Source: Theodoxus fluviatilis
Lineage: Eukaryota > Mollusca > Gastropoda > Cycloneritida > Neritidae
Direction of reading: 5' to 3'
DNA length: 64,000 nucleotides
Assembly: GCA_034096865.1 (NCBI GenBank)
Contig: JAWQFJ010001154.1
Span: 1-64,000, forward strand
Below the pieces are notes generated by a model. The model did not search any database and was not told the DNA's origin. It saw only the letters and a list, made by a program, of their open reading frames with translations. Below, one piece after another: positions 14,321 to 25,762 of the stretch (position 1 is its first letter; the number at the start of each line of letters is the position of its first letter). Position numbers and translations under genes: made by a program.

Positions 14321-14718
14321 ACACCACACCAAAAGATCTACAACAACACTGCAAAATTTCCCATGCCAAATCACGCACGAAAGGCACGGGCCACGAGTTC
14401 CTCGTGAACCAGCACGAGCTCCGCGTGACCGATGTGAAAGGTTAACGGTTCACGTCCGGTTCGGTCGGGTTTTCGGTGGAAAGATTCGGCCTGAAAGAAA
14501 GAAAAGGTCTGCCTCTCCCGCTTCTTCACCCCGCCTGCTTCGCTCTATCAAAGGTGAAACTTTTCAGCATCGCAGTTGCTTCGCGCCTGGCGGAGATAAG
14601 GAGGTAATGCGAAATGTCTTCAGGCAGAGCCATTATTTGAGCTGGGAGAAGGGTCTCTGATAGACTCCAGCGAAGAACAGCTCCGACCGCGGCCCGGCTG
14701 TCCTCACCGGATGGGACT

Positions 14719-15457
14719 ATGGGCGTGTTTGTTTGGCCCAAAATCTCCAGAGAATCGCGAGGGCTAGGCGTTGCCTAGGTTCCTCGCTCATAAGGACACA
14801 CTCGCCGTGAAGGCGGAAAGCCGAGGGAGGTCCGGAACTCCCTCGATCCTTCCCGCTGCAGTGACCCGGATGAGCCAAAATGGCGGAGACAGTGCGAGTT
14901 CGACTAGTGTTCGGAGAGAACAGTGCCTGCAATGTGCTTCTCAGGGTTCGAGAATGGAAAAGTGTACGTACACGGAAGTATTTACTGTTCGAGTGTTCAT
15001 TTGTGTATATATAGAGGAGTAGGTGTATTGGGTATTTCTGGACATACACTGCCGAAATTTTTTTATCGCTTGTAGTACCCGTACACTGTATAAATTATGT
15101 CCCTTCACCGTATACATGAATTATATACCTTCAATTGATCGAATGAATCGAGGCCTCACATTTTCTACAAAATTGTCTACAGTTGAACACGGGTTGCTTT
15201 TTGTCATTGAAAAAGTTCCCGTGCCATTCGATATGGCACCATGGTGTGTTCTATGAAGTGAAAACTGATGTGATATCTGAATCGTCAGTTATTTCGTCTA
15301 TCGGCAACTTCTTTCCCGACTCTGGCGGAAGGACGCAGCCATTTTGTTCCAATTTGCGAGATGATTGGCCGTTTTTCTAGCTGTAGGAGCGTCTCACTCG
15401 CCCTCGACTAGCCATTCAGGGAGAATCGCGAGATTTGTGGCCAAACAAACGCGCCCA
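14719..15457 (+). mobile_element. TIR-bounded non-autonomous element containing family E copy 2
   Basis: The left end GGGCGTGTTTGTTTGGCC (14,721-14,738) is matched in inverted form at the right end (about 15,438-15,455), with similarity extending through AAATCTC on both sides. The interior 14,948-15,425 is the second copy of family E, whose first copy is inverted at 975-1,485. The element is about 740 bp and has no transposase. A clear target-site duplication was not visible, so the superfamily is open. The short frames inside are not supported as genes. Confidence 0.6.
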
Positions 15458-16941
15458 TTGACCCCGACTCAGTCTGTTCTCCTTACAGCACATACACCGT
15501 TTCTGCTCTTTATCTGCCTGAGGAAGTGAAAAAATCGAGATGGGGAAATGGGAAAATGAATTTGGGCTAGTGAGGGGAGGGGACGTGAAACGAAAAGGAG
15601 TATGAGAAAAAGAGGAGAGAGGTGAGGCAACACGAGGGGAAACAGCAGAAGAAAAAGCTTTACAATGAACAAGAAGATTAGAGATGAACAAAATTTAATA
15701 AGAACTGCGGGAGGAGGACCGACAGGACCGAGAGGAACAGGACCAGAACCAAAACCAGAAGCAGCCGCAGCAGGACTGTGCCATTTACGTGCATTATGAC
15801 GGCAAAGAAGGAAGCCAGAGTCACGGAAAACTGGAGCTGTAGCTGATCTATTCGAACGGTCGTGCATGCCAAACAGCTGGAAAAGGGAAGTCCACAGAGG
15901 GCCCCATGCTGGCGTGCAGGCGATGGCGCACGATAACCAGGTGCCGCGGCCCAGGGCGTGGAGGGAGCCGGGGGGGTAGCTCGCTTTCTGGTCTCCACTG
16001 AATGAGCCCTATTAAATGTCGCAGCACACAAGCCTGGTCGCCCGGGAGCCGACGGAGTTTTAGATAGCATCTGGCTTCCACGTATTCATCTTTCTGATCT
16101 CTGCAATCCGCCTAAGTCCTGGTGGGGTTAATCTGGAAAGGGGAGAGGACGAGTTGCATCATGAATCGCACGCCAAACGATGATGGATTGGGTGTGGAAG
16201 TCTCGGCCACGTGCGCATCCAGACGAAGCACCTGGGACGGCGGTATTTGTGTAGGTGCATTTTATTGAGACACGCCACTTAAAGGTACTCCAGGCCCCAG
16301 TGTCGACGCCACCAACGGCTTGCAGATGCCGAGACATAAATTTTACGCCGTTAACTTTTTTAGTGCACGAGGTGAGTTATGTCGTGGATGCTTCCACGAG
16401 TAACATTTAGAATACCTGACAGTTACGTCCGAGGAGGGTGCGAAAGAAATAAAAGAAATTCCGAGCGAGGGTTGTTGAGTGTCTGGATTCTCATCTGAAT
16501 AAAAATACTTCATAAATGCTCAATTACTGAATTCAGGGGGGAGTTTGGACGTTTGAAAACATTTTGGAACATATTCTTACTGTAATCTTAATTAACTCTT
16601 GTTCATGCTAGCTTACATTTAAAGGAGAAATCTACATCTTATTCCAGACAAAGGAAATACCTTATTCGCCTCAGTGTTGACAGTAAGTGGAATGTAGTAA
16701 GACATTCATTTTTTTGGTATACAATATGTTTACGTTGTCCAACCACTCACCCAAATTCGCATTATTATACATATCAACCCCCATCCCCCTCCCCAAACAT
16801 CAACGATACCCCCCTCCCCCTCCCCCCTCCCCCTTTTAAAACAAGTAAAGTGTACATGAGATATAAGCGTCTTTTACCGAAGTATGTGAATCAATCCGCA
16901 CAAGTGACCCACAGTCGCCTAAGTGGCTCACTCCGGAAGCA

Positions 16942-16944
<3 letters not shown>
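15458..16944. other. No supported gene
   Basis: A minus-strand frame at 15,678-16,070 (130 codons, Leu/Val-rich C-terminal half) and an overlapping one at 15,848-16,081 lack recognisable similarity. The region 15,880-16,080 is GC-rich and could be an unrecognised exon or repeat. 16,780-16,838 is C-rich. Confidence 0.35.
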
Positions 16945-16980
<36 letters not shown>

Positions 16981-17149
16981 ATGTGCGTATGTGTGTGTGC
17001 GTATGTGTGTGTTTGTGTGTATAAATGTGCGTGTGTGTGCGTATGTGTGTGTGTATGTGTGTGTGTGTATGTGCGTACGTGTGTGTGCGTATGATTGTGT
17101 GTGTATGTATATGTGTGTGTGTGTGTGTGTTTGTGTGTGTGTGAAAGAG

Positions 17150-17206
<57 letters not shown>

Positions 17207-17222
17207 GGAGAGAGGGAGAGAG
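16945..17222 (+). repeat. GT microsatellite followed by a GA microsatellite
   Basis: Imperfect GT/GTAT/GTGC repeats (16,945-17,142) pass into GA repeats (17,145-17,222). Confidence 0.97.
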
Positions 17223-17960
17223 GAATACTATTGAAATGAAACCCTTAGAGTGACGCAGATAACTTCCCGTCTTTCCCCTGTCCTGGCCACTCAAAGACAA
17301 AATGCAGACAACACCTTTGCGGCTGAACAAATGATCTATATTCAGACTTAATGTACTCTTCACCGGCAGTGTCATCGTCTTCTTGTTTTAGTCAGTAGAC
17401 ATCAGTCGTGCATTCGTCATCCCATTGTCAACACTTATGCTATTCGTCGTCGTTGTATGTACAGTCATTGTCATCGCTTCCAGTCCTGTTGACTTCCTTC
17501 TTGTTCCCATTCACCTGCAAGGTAACTACCTGATTTTACCACATTGAAATGAACCAGTCATTATGAAAGTTTACTTTGACTCAGTGAATGCTTTTTATTT
17601 TACCCTATGAGTGTTGGAAGCCGACACAAACTCTGTTGACCGAATTGGTAAAATCCTCTAAAATCTGATATTTATTCAAGCAACGCAGATATTAGTCAAA
17701 TCAATCGGCGAGACCTACTAAATTTGCAGCAACTGCATCTTTCATCTATCATTCAATCGATACGGTACGTAACGCATCATCGAACAATGTTGCGGCCAGA
17801 TCAGAGGCAACTGAGCACGGATGAACACACTCCAGATGTCACATCATGGCCAGTTTTATGCTTGTCATACAATTGAAGCATGGTGCTTTCACGTCTTAAC
17901 TGCTTCATTGTAGTAACTAAATTCTCATGCGGATTTCAGCAAGTGAAGGAAAAAAAGAAG
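17223..17960. other. No gene seen
   Basis: AT-leaning unique sequence with only short frames and no recognised repeat. Confidence 0.4.
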
Positions 17961-18145
17961 GATGGAGTTTTACGGCCTATCAGCCTTTGTAGGCTATATA
18001 AGGCCACTGAGCACGAAAATCACTATGATAGTGCACAGTAAGCGCAAATCAAGTCTCGATGTCCCTATCTATTCGCCTCGTACGAATCGCGTAGGGAGAC
18101 GCGGTGGGTCTATTCTGACCCCCAACCCACAGGGGGTTCAGTGAG
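17961..18145 (+). repeat. Family A repeat, well-conserved copy
   Basis: Orientation is defined here as GGAGTTTTACGGCCTATCAG at the start and CCCCCAACCCACAGGGGG at the end. Conserved blocks are GTAGGCTATATAAGGCCA, GAGCACGAAAATCAC, GTAAGCGCAAATCAAGTC, CGAATCGCGTAGGGAGACGC and GGTGGGTCTATTCTGACC. The end can fold as a small CCCCC/GGGGG hairpin. Family A occurs about a dozen times in the window and is SINE-like in size, with no coding capacity. Confidence 0.9.
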
Positions 18146-18320
18146 TGAAAAAAGTCGCTCCCACGAAAATTATCCCCTGATTTACAGCGGCGGTGTTTTC
18201 TTCTATTCATGCTGACACCTCGCTCAGTATCTACAGGCTGGGTTTCGTAGGAAGTGAGTGCGAAAGGTTCAGGTTTCCAACCGCACCCGATTCAGACATG
18301 ATCTGGAGAGGCGTAGTGAG

Positions 18321-18436
18321 CGTTTACACACTGTATGGGGCCTTCAAAGTCATGAGAACGAGAGGAAAGGTTGCCGGGCGTTTACACACTGTATGGGGCC
18401 TTCAAAGTCATGAGAACGAGAGGAAAGGTTACCGGG
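18321..18436. repeat. 58-bp tandem duplication
   Basis: Two near-identical units start at 18,321 and 18,379, each containing CGTTTACACACTGTATGGGG and GAACGAGAGGAAAGGTT. Confidence 0.95.
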
Positions 18437-18438
18437 CG

Positions 18439-18570
18439 TTCCATATACAGAGAGAAGTCCTGCAGGGAACAGACAGAAGAAGTTTCGGGATCGCAGGCTG
18501 CGACCAAACCTGCAACCTCCCATTGAAAGTTTCACTACGCTTACCACTAACCTGGGCCTGAGCTCCTTGG
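18439..18570 (-). repeat. tRNA-derived SINE-like repeat (family B), copy 2
   Basis: On the minus strand an A-box-like GGTTAGTGGTAAGCG is followed about 40 nt later by a degenerate B box (GGTTTGGTCGC), then TCTGTTCCCTGCAGGACTTCT, shared with copy 1 at 11,285-11,425. The head looks derived from a tRNA but cannot form an intact one. Confidence 0.6.
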
Positions 18571-18589
18571 GATGTTCTGAGTCCCTCCT

Positions 18590-18768
18590 GTCGGTTAGTG
18601 GACAGAGAAGACACCGTGCCTCCCAAAGCAATTCGTAAGAGGCGATTAAACTAGGGACATCGTAACGATTTGCGCTTACGCTGAACTTTTCTTGTGATTT
18701 TCGTGCTCAGTGGCCTGACAAAGGCTACAAAGGATGAGAGGCCATAAAACTCCATCCATGGGATGCTC
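18590..18768 (-). repeat. Family A repeat, inverted relative to 17,961-18,145
   Basis: Minus-strand blocks GATGGAGTTTTATGGCCT, AGGCCACTGAGCACGAAAAT, GTAAGCGCAAATC and CGATGTCCCTAG match family A. The hairpin end is degenerate and runs into family B. With the copy at 17,961 it forms an inverted pair flanking about 450 bp. Confidence 0.85.
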
Positions 18769-19480
<712 letters not shown>

Positions 19481-19590
19481 CTACTGTAGCTAGAGCACCG
19501 AAGTAGCTTGGTACTTGCCGGGCATCTTTTTGTAAACTCTCTTTTCATTGGTCAGTTGCGCGCGCTAGATTCTGCCTGTTGTCGTGGTGG

Positions 19591-19913
19591 CGTGCCGATT
19601 GACTGGGGATGTACAAGTACACGCGTGCCGATTGGCTGGGGATGTACAAGTACACGCGTGCCGATTGGTTGGGGATGTACAAGTACACGCGTGCCGATTG
19701 GCTGGGGATGTACAAGTACACGCGTGCCGATTGGCTGGGGATGCACAAGTACACGCGTGCCGATTGGCTGGGGATGTACAAGTACATGCGTGCCGATTGG
19801 CTGGGGATGTACAAGTACACGCATGCCGATTGGCTGGGGATGTGCAAGTACACGCGTGCCGATTGGCTGGGGGTGTACAAGTACACGCGTGCCGATTGGC
19901 AGGGGATGTGCAC
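19591..19913. repeat. 33-bp minisatellite, 10 copies
   Basis: Units of 33 bp start at 19,591, 19,624 and onward; the tenth, at 19,888, is partial. Each carries GTGCCGATTGGCTGGGGATG then TACAAGTACACGC. GATTGG is an inverted CCAAT box, so the array holds about ten of them. The unit length is a multiple of three, which opens several frames on both strands (up to 166 codons); these are treated as shadows. Confidence 0.95.
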
Positions 19914-21462
19914 GGTGGGCGGTGCTGCGAGGGATTAATTTTCAAAATTTCACTTCTTTGAACTGTTACTTTTTTTTTTCTTTACATGTTCGGACATTCC
20001 AGATCTGAAAGAATGATTTTTGTTTTGGGTCATAGATCTCTTCGTTCTCGACCAGTCTGGTGTAAAAATCTTTTTAAAAGCTCTAAACGCAGAGCCGAAA
20101 CATTACGGGGAACACAGAAACGGTTCAAGGACCTCAGGCAGAGTAAAACAGCACATCTCTAAATGCATATATATATTGCAGAGGTTCTAAGAATGAAACT
20201 GCATGTGTGGACTTTTCTTTCCAACGCAATGCTACAATTGTCCAAATGGTTCTTGGCTTTGGAGTAGTGTACATCAAGCTCTTGTGTGGCTCCTGCTTTT
20301 ACAACCGACCAGGCCGTGATCACCTTCTTCTTGCAAGCAGGATGACGATGCCTGTGTGAATCCGCTGTCTCTCTCCCCCAAAAGCATGTCGGTGTATGTA
20401 GATTGCTCTACGCTCACCAGGATGCAAACCCGGAGTTGAGGTAACAACAAATGGACGAAAAGGTTGTGTCTGCCAGAAACCACAAAAACTTACACGAGGG
20501 GAGCTCTGATTACTCGCTCCCCGTGCGTGCAAAACATACGCTGCACAAAATGTATCATATAGGGGCGACCTCAGCCTTCCGATAGCTTCACACTGCGATA
20601 TGTCTAGGTCGTTTCTCGGTTTCTTTTACTGCCTGCTGGTGAGGTGATAAATCCACTCAGTTCTTGTCTATGCCGCCTCACCGGCTCTCCTTGTGCGAGA
20701 TTTACCCGTCGCCAAAGTAACAAAGATAGGAAGGACTTTCATATCGGGGCGTGCATGCCATGGCAGTTTCTTTGGAAGTTCTGATTGGCTGATCGACCGC
20801 ATCACCTGCCTGCGATAGAGCATACATTTAAAAACTAATTAGTACGGGTTATATCATTTTATGGTATTTATGGGTAGAAGCATTCTCAGGCGCCTTTACT
20901 TAACATCTTCTCCATCGGAATGTTACTCAATGCCTTTGTATGTATTTACGCACGAGCCTTTATGAACTAATGGAGAATTTTGTCCGTCAGGTACACTTTG
21001 CCCAGATATGAAAGTCTTACATTTGAAAGGTATCCTATAAACTTCTTGTCTAGGCGGTCAAATGCCAGCCGCCGTCTTGTTCTGTATAATCACACTTGCC
21101 ACCATTCGTCGTGGCTCGAAACTATTCATCACACACTTACAGTAGTGAGAATAGCTGCTCTTGGTAAATCTCCGTAAGTTCTGCCAAAGCCACTTGAATT
21201 TTTACGACCGTCACTCTGGCGAAATTGAAAAAGGAAGCCCACTATTAAGGTTCAAGCTTTTTTAGTCGGCACTCCTGAAAAAATTCCAAAGTAGTCTGTG
21301 AGGAGTGGTCCGAGCGATTCCAAGAAAGATATGCTTGCTGCATTCCCTGCGGTGAGATTTACGTGCTGCGCGAAATTGCCACGGCGTGAAATTCTTGAAC
21401 CATACACCTCGACGCCGTCACGTTCACTTCAAGCCGGCAATGACTTGAAAGAGCATGAGACT
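19914..21462. other. No gene seen
   Basis: Unique-looking sequence with frames no longer than about 80 codons and no recognised similarity. Confidence 0.4.
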
Positions 21463-21981
21463 TTAGGCTTGTTCAGGAGTACAACGCGCTGCATGAGCGC
21501 TTCATGTTGGCAATTGAGCGCTCTTTGCCTCTCCTGAACACCTAAGATGTAGTGCAGCGCTTCACTTGTTAAAGGGGAGGTAAATCTTCTGCGCCCCATG
21601 TTATGTTGATAGACGCGAAGAACGTGTTGTCTTTGCCACATACATCGTTTATGCACGTTTAAATGTATTCTGCATGAATAAAGTCCACTACTGTGTCATC
21701 CTTACTTGCCATTACTCACGCATACAGGGCGCTTGGGGCAAATAAAGCCCGTTCCAGTCCCAAAATTATGTTTCTGAGGGTTATTTTACTCATCGACGGC
21801 CATTGCGGGATCGAAGATGCCATTTTGAAAATGATGCAAAATCGTCTGAATCACGTCGGATTGGTGATTTACAGCGCTGCTCAGCGCTGAGTGAATCACG
21901 CCCCAAAATTGCCGTTCAGGAGTGAATCACATGCAGCGCTGAGCAGCGCTTTGAATCGCTGCGCCTCCTGAACAAGTCTTA
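21463..21981 (+). mobile_element. MITE family C, copy 1
   Basis: A 513-bp element (21,466-21,978) with terminal inverted repeats GGCTTGTTCAGGAG / CTCCTGAACAAGTC, flanked by a TTA trinucleotide on both sides (21,463-21,465 and 21,979-21,981). A 3-bp TWA duplication is typical of PIF/Harbinger elements. Two other full-length copies lie at 47,806-48,294 and, inverted, at 53,707-54,210. AGCGCT palindromes recur about seven times, mostly near the ends. Short frames on the minus strand are conserved between copies, but no transposase domain is recognisable. Confidence 0.85.
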
Positions 21982-22406
21982 TGTTTCACCTCTTCCCATC
22001 AAGTTCGTTCACACCTTTTCAAAGACGAGTCACTTTTTCCCCTTCACCAATAAAAGTGGAGTTAAAATGCGATTGGACGCATCCAGCGTTACTGTGTTTA
22101 GCCGTATCATCAAGAACCCGTGAAGTCTGTAAATGCAAAATGTTTACTGATTCCCGAACATGCAGGGAGGATAACGCCACCGTGGGAGGTTGCAGAAAAT
22201 AGTGTTTCTTTTACATTAACGACGCAAAAATGAATTGAATTACGTTGGTTTCTAGACTACATGAAGTTATGGGAGTCGTAAAGCCCATCGCCTCCACTCG
22301 CTGCTTTCTGTGGACCAGCCGCACGTTTTGGACGTCCATGATAAAAGCGTGTTGGAACCAGCGAAGTGCCGGTGGCAAGACGTAATGTAGACGAGGTCAA
22401 TGACTG
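21982..22406. other. No gene seen
   Basis: Short stretch between the MITE and the GGA array, with no supported feature. Confidence 0.4.
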
Positions 22407-22855
22407 TAGAAGAAGGAGGAGGAGGAGGAGGAGGAGGAGGAGGAGGAGGAGGAGGAGGAGGAGGAGGAGGAGGAGGAGGAGGAGGAGGAGGAGGAGGAGG
22501 AGAGGAGGAGGAGGAGGAGGAGGAGGAAGAAGAAGAAGAAGAGGAAAGAAGAAGAAGAGGAAAGAAGAAAGAAGAAGAAGAAGAAGAAGAAGAAGAAGAA
22601 GAAGAAGAAGAAGAAGAAGAAGAGGGAAGAAGAAGAAGAAAAGGGAAGACGAAGGAAGGAAGGAAGGAAGGAAGGAAGGAAGGAAGGAAGGAAGGAGGAG
22701 GGAGGAGGAGGAGGAGGAGGAGGAGGAGGAGGAGGAGGAGGAGGAGGAGGAGGAGGAGGAGGAGGAGGAGGAGGAGGAGGAGGAGGAGGAGGAGGAGGAG
22801 GAGGAGGAGGAGAAACAGGAGGAGGAGAAACAGGAGGAGGAGGAGTTGCGATTCT
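22407..22855 (+). repeat. GGA/GAA/GGAA purine-only array, about 450 bp
   Basis: The plus strand is purine-only for nearly 450 bp: GGA triplets (22,407-22,527), GAA triplets (22,527-22,650), GGAA tetramers (about 22,653-22,695) and GGA triplets again. Such homopurine-homopyrimidine DNA is prone to triplex formation. The poly-Glu, Arg, Gly, Ser, Leu and Pro frames are shadows. Confidence 0.98.
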
Positions 22856-22977
22856 TTGTTTTCAATGAGCAAACCTTTTGCTGCAACAATGGCAGAATTA
22901 ATGTGAACGATTACCCTGAAAAATATCTATGGGAGACGAATGAGTTAAGAAACGGACAAAATAATGAAGTCTTCAAG

Positions 22978-23143
22978 CCTAGCAGGCTCAGTGGGCTACA
23001 TACTGCCATCGATTACAAAATCGGTAGTTCTGATTTGAGTGAATGTTGGTCAAATCCCGTTTTCCTACATTATTTGCCTTTTACGAATTGCGCATGGAGA
23101 CGCGACGGGTCTATTCTTACCCCCAAGTTACAGGGGGTATGAG
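22978..23143 (+). repeat. Diverged family A repeat
   Basis: GGGCTACAT, GAATTGCGCATGGAGACGCG, GGGTCTATTCTTACCCCC and ACAGGGGGT match family A. The first half is poorly conserved. Confidence 0.6.
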
Positions 23144-23544
23144 AAGATACAATGCATAGGCCGTGTAAAAAAAGTGAAGTGGTAAAACTTAAACTTCCTT
23201 CAAAATGGTTTCGAGGCGTAATAAAGGAAAATGACTACTATTTCCAAGCGACAATTGGAGCCGCTTCTTCTGCCCCTCCTGACAGTCATTCTTCAGCAAA
23301 ACGTTGGCCAAGCGCGTCTCCCCGACATCGACACCATTCAATGCTTCACTGGCAACTGAATGCCGCCCGGTTCGAACCCTTTTTTCACTCCTCTTGAAGG
23401 CAAGATCTATAGCAGTTCGCTGTGTGGGGTAAGGGTGAGGGGTGTGGGATGGATGGGGGTCGCTACCTCAACGGGTGGACGGAACCACAGTCCTACCCAG
23501 TAATGTTTTATTCAGTCCACCCCATCGCGCCAACGACGACAGCG
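23144..23544. other. No gene; isolated B-box-like motif
   Basis: CGGTTCGAACCCTTTTTT at about 23,370-23,387 joins a perfect pol III B box (GGTTCGAACCC) to a T-run terminator. No A box or cloverleaf is visible upstream, so it is at most a tRNA or SINE fragment. Confidence 0.35.
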
Positions 23545-23735
23545 TGGGGGGATGGGGTGGGGGTGGGGGAGAGGGGAAGGTGCTGGGGGGGGGGGGGGGG
23601 AGGAAGGTGCTGGGGGGGGGGGGGGGGGGAGGAGGGAGTGACAGAGCACCCACCCTCAGTCCTGAAGGCTCCACCAGGTGTCACCTGGGCCAGAGGAGAG
23701 GAGTGGGGAGGGGGAGGGGAAGAGAGGGGGGAGCG
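23545..23735 (+). repeat. G-rich tract with G homopolymers
   Basis: Two runs of about 18 and 20 G (about 23,583-23,600 and 23,611-23,630) sit in GGGGA/GGGGT-rich DNA. Homopolymer lengths may be unreliable in the assembly. Confidence 0.9.
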
Positions 23736-24120
23736 AGTGGCCGGCCGTGGCGTCGGGACCGCACTTGCGCCTCACACCTGTGTTGACTCAGCGGTGAAAG
23801 GCGCTTGCCAAGGTCTGCTCATGCCAAAACATACGGGGGATTAGAAATGTTACTTTTTCTCCTCTCCCTTTTGCTGCGATTGGTTTGGCCCCCTCGTCCG
23901 TTCACTGCAATGCGCCGTTGGAGGCCTAGGTGTAGGATCAACCCCTTCCCCCCTACTTGTCATCACCCCCAACTACCAGCGTGTATAAGAAGAGAGGAAG
24001 GAGAGAGACTCAGAGAGGGGGGAGGGGAAGAGGAGATCGAGGATGGGGGTATCTGTGGTTGCTCAGGAATCAACGATGTTTGTTCTCGGAGGATTTTGTG
24101 GTTTTGTAGTGTGCAGCTGC

Positions 24121-24255
<135 letters not shown>

Positions 24256-24784
24256 CTCCAACGCGTCTGAAGTGATTTACAGCCAAATTTTACGTACGAT
24301 CTAATAAATCATATTACGTTTGAAAAACATTGCCAAGACATTAGCCAGAATGCAACTTTTTCAAAGGGAGTGTGAGCTAGCACCTGGAGGGAGATATGAT
24401 GACATCAAAATCAGGGAAGTTTTACGACATTCTAAGACGAAAAGTAAACAAGCACGTATTTCATGACATCAAGAGTTCCATGTCTCATCAACTTCGACAA
24501 ACACGGGATCCATTTGTGAGAAAATGGAGGATAAGTTTATGCTATGTGACATGAAGAACAAGAAAATGTTCCTACGAACTCCGAATTAAGGTTCTCTAAA
24601 ATACTCTAGTTTGGTAACTTTCTTCTCAAGAGAAAGACGACACACTAAAGGGCATGCACAGAAACTCATTTACATGGTGCTTTCCATATTCTGTGACATA
24701 GACAGCTTAAGTGGTTAATAACGAATTAACATCGAAAATACTGATTTTTGCAATGTTCTCTCATTAGATTGTTTCCCAGCCTAT

Positions 24785-24965
24785 GTGAGTTGAGGGTAAG
24801 AATTTATCCATGGCGCTTCCCTGTGCGATTTGTAAAAGATAAAACGAAACTTCACTTGCTTGTACTCGAACAAGCTTTTGTGATTTTCGTGGTCTGTGGC
24901 CTTACATAGCCTGCACAGGCTGATAGGCCCTAGAACTTTGTCCATTGATTCATTTATTCATATGA
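24785..24965 (-). repeat. Diverged family A repeat
   Basis: TGTGATTTTCGTGGTCTGTG, GGCCTTACATAGCCTGCA and CAGGCTGATAGGCCCTA match the minus-strand form. The far end, GGGTAAGAATTTATCCA, is weaker. Confidence 0.7.
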
Positions 24966-25177
24966 CTGATTCCATATCAATGCAGTTGTGTAAACTGGCT
25001 TTGACAAGGTGAAAACTTTAAACCAAAATTAATTTGTAAGGATGATGTTTCAAGCTGAGGGGAGGCAGCGAGATAACGTTTTCGTCAAGAACAGAAATAC
25101 GCGTCCTTATCAAAGCCTCAGGGCTGTTGAGGAAAACATGTTTTTTCGTTACGAAACTGCTGTACGCCCTTTAGGTT

Positions 25178-25315
25178 GGGGTAAGAATAGATCCACCTTG
25201 TCTGCCTTTGCGATTCTTAACAGGTGAAGAGAGACTTGATTTTCTTGACCAGTAGCCCTCCATAGCCTTCAGAGGTTGTTGGGTCATAAAACTCCATTCA
25301 CTCACTCATTCACTG
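25178..25315 (-). repeat. Diverged family A repeat
   Basis: GGGGTAAGAATAGATCCACC, GAGACTTGATTTTC and CATAAAACTCCATTCACTCA match the minus-strand form, with a CACTCATTCACT tail. Confidence 0.7.
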
Positions 25316-25762
25316 TGACTGTTGCATTGAGAAGCAGGACAAACCTACCATGAAGTCCAAACATCAGAGTGTGACGAAGTTATCCTTTCATTTATCCAAG
25401 CCACCGCTTTGTGGTTTACAGCTTGCCTTCAAGGTCTCCACACCTGCGTTTGTATCAGCTTTCTTCGAGCCGCCCTGTCTGACCTTCTCTCCTCCACTAG
25501 ACTGCAAAGCCCACTGCACACGACGCGACCACGCGACGAAGCAGCCAGATCGTGCGAGTCGCCGAAAGGAGCTCGTTCCCTCAAATAGCCAGAAGTCTAT
25601 TTGCCGGCGACAAAGCAGCGGTGCAGCCGTCGGTCAGCCAATCTGAAACAAGCTCCGGAAAGAAACCACACAGTCACATGATAGTAGCAATGTATTATCA
25701 TGTAGCTCAGTAGGACCAACACGTGAAAGAGAGGCTCGTAGCGAAGAGAAGTGATGAAACAT

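Noticed and set aside
15678..16081. Two overlapping minus-strand frames of 130 and 77 codons as a gene
   Set aside because: GC-rich context, mutual overlap, no recognisable domain and no splice or polyadenylation support.
19508..20008. 166-codon frame with 11-residue repeats
   Set aside because: The 33-bp minisatellite keeps five or six frames open on both strands, with no start context, no flanking domain and no codon bias to favour one.
22257..23142. Frames of 168-258 codons rich in Glu, Arg, Ser or Leu
   Set aside because: Translation of GGA/GAA triplets; all frames on both strands are open across the array.
23366..23387. tRNA gene at a perfect B box followed by a T run
   Set aside because: No A box, acceptor stem or anticodon arm can be placed upstream.
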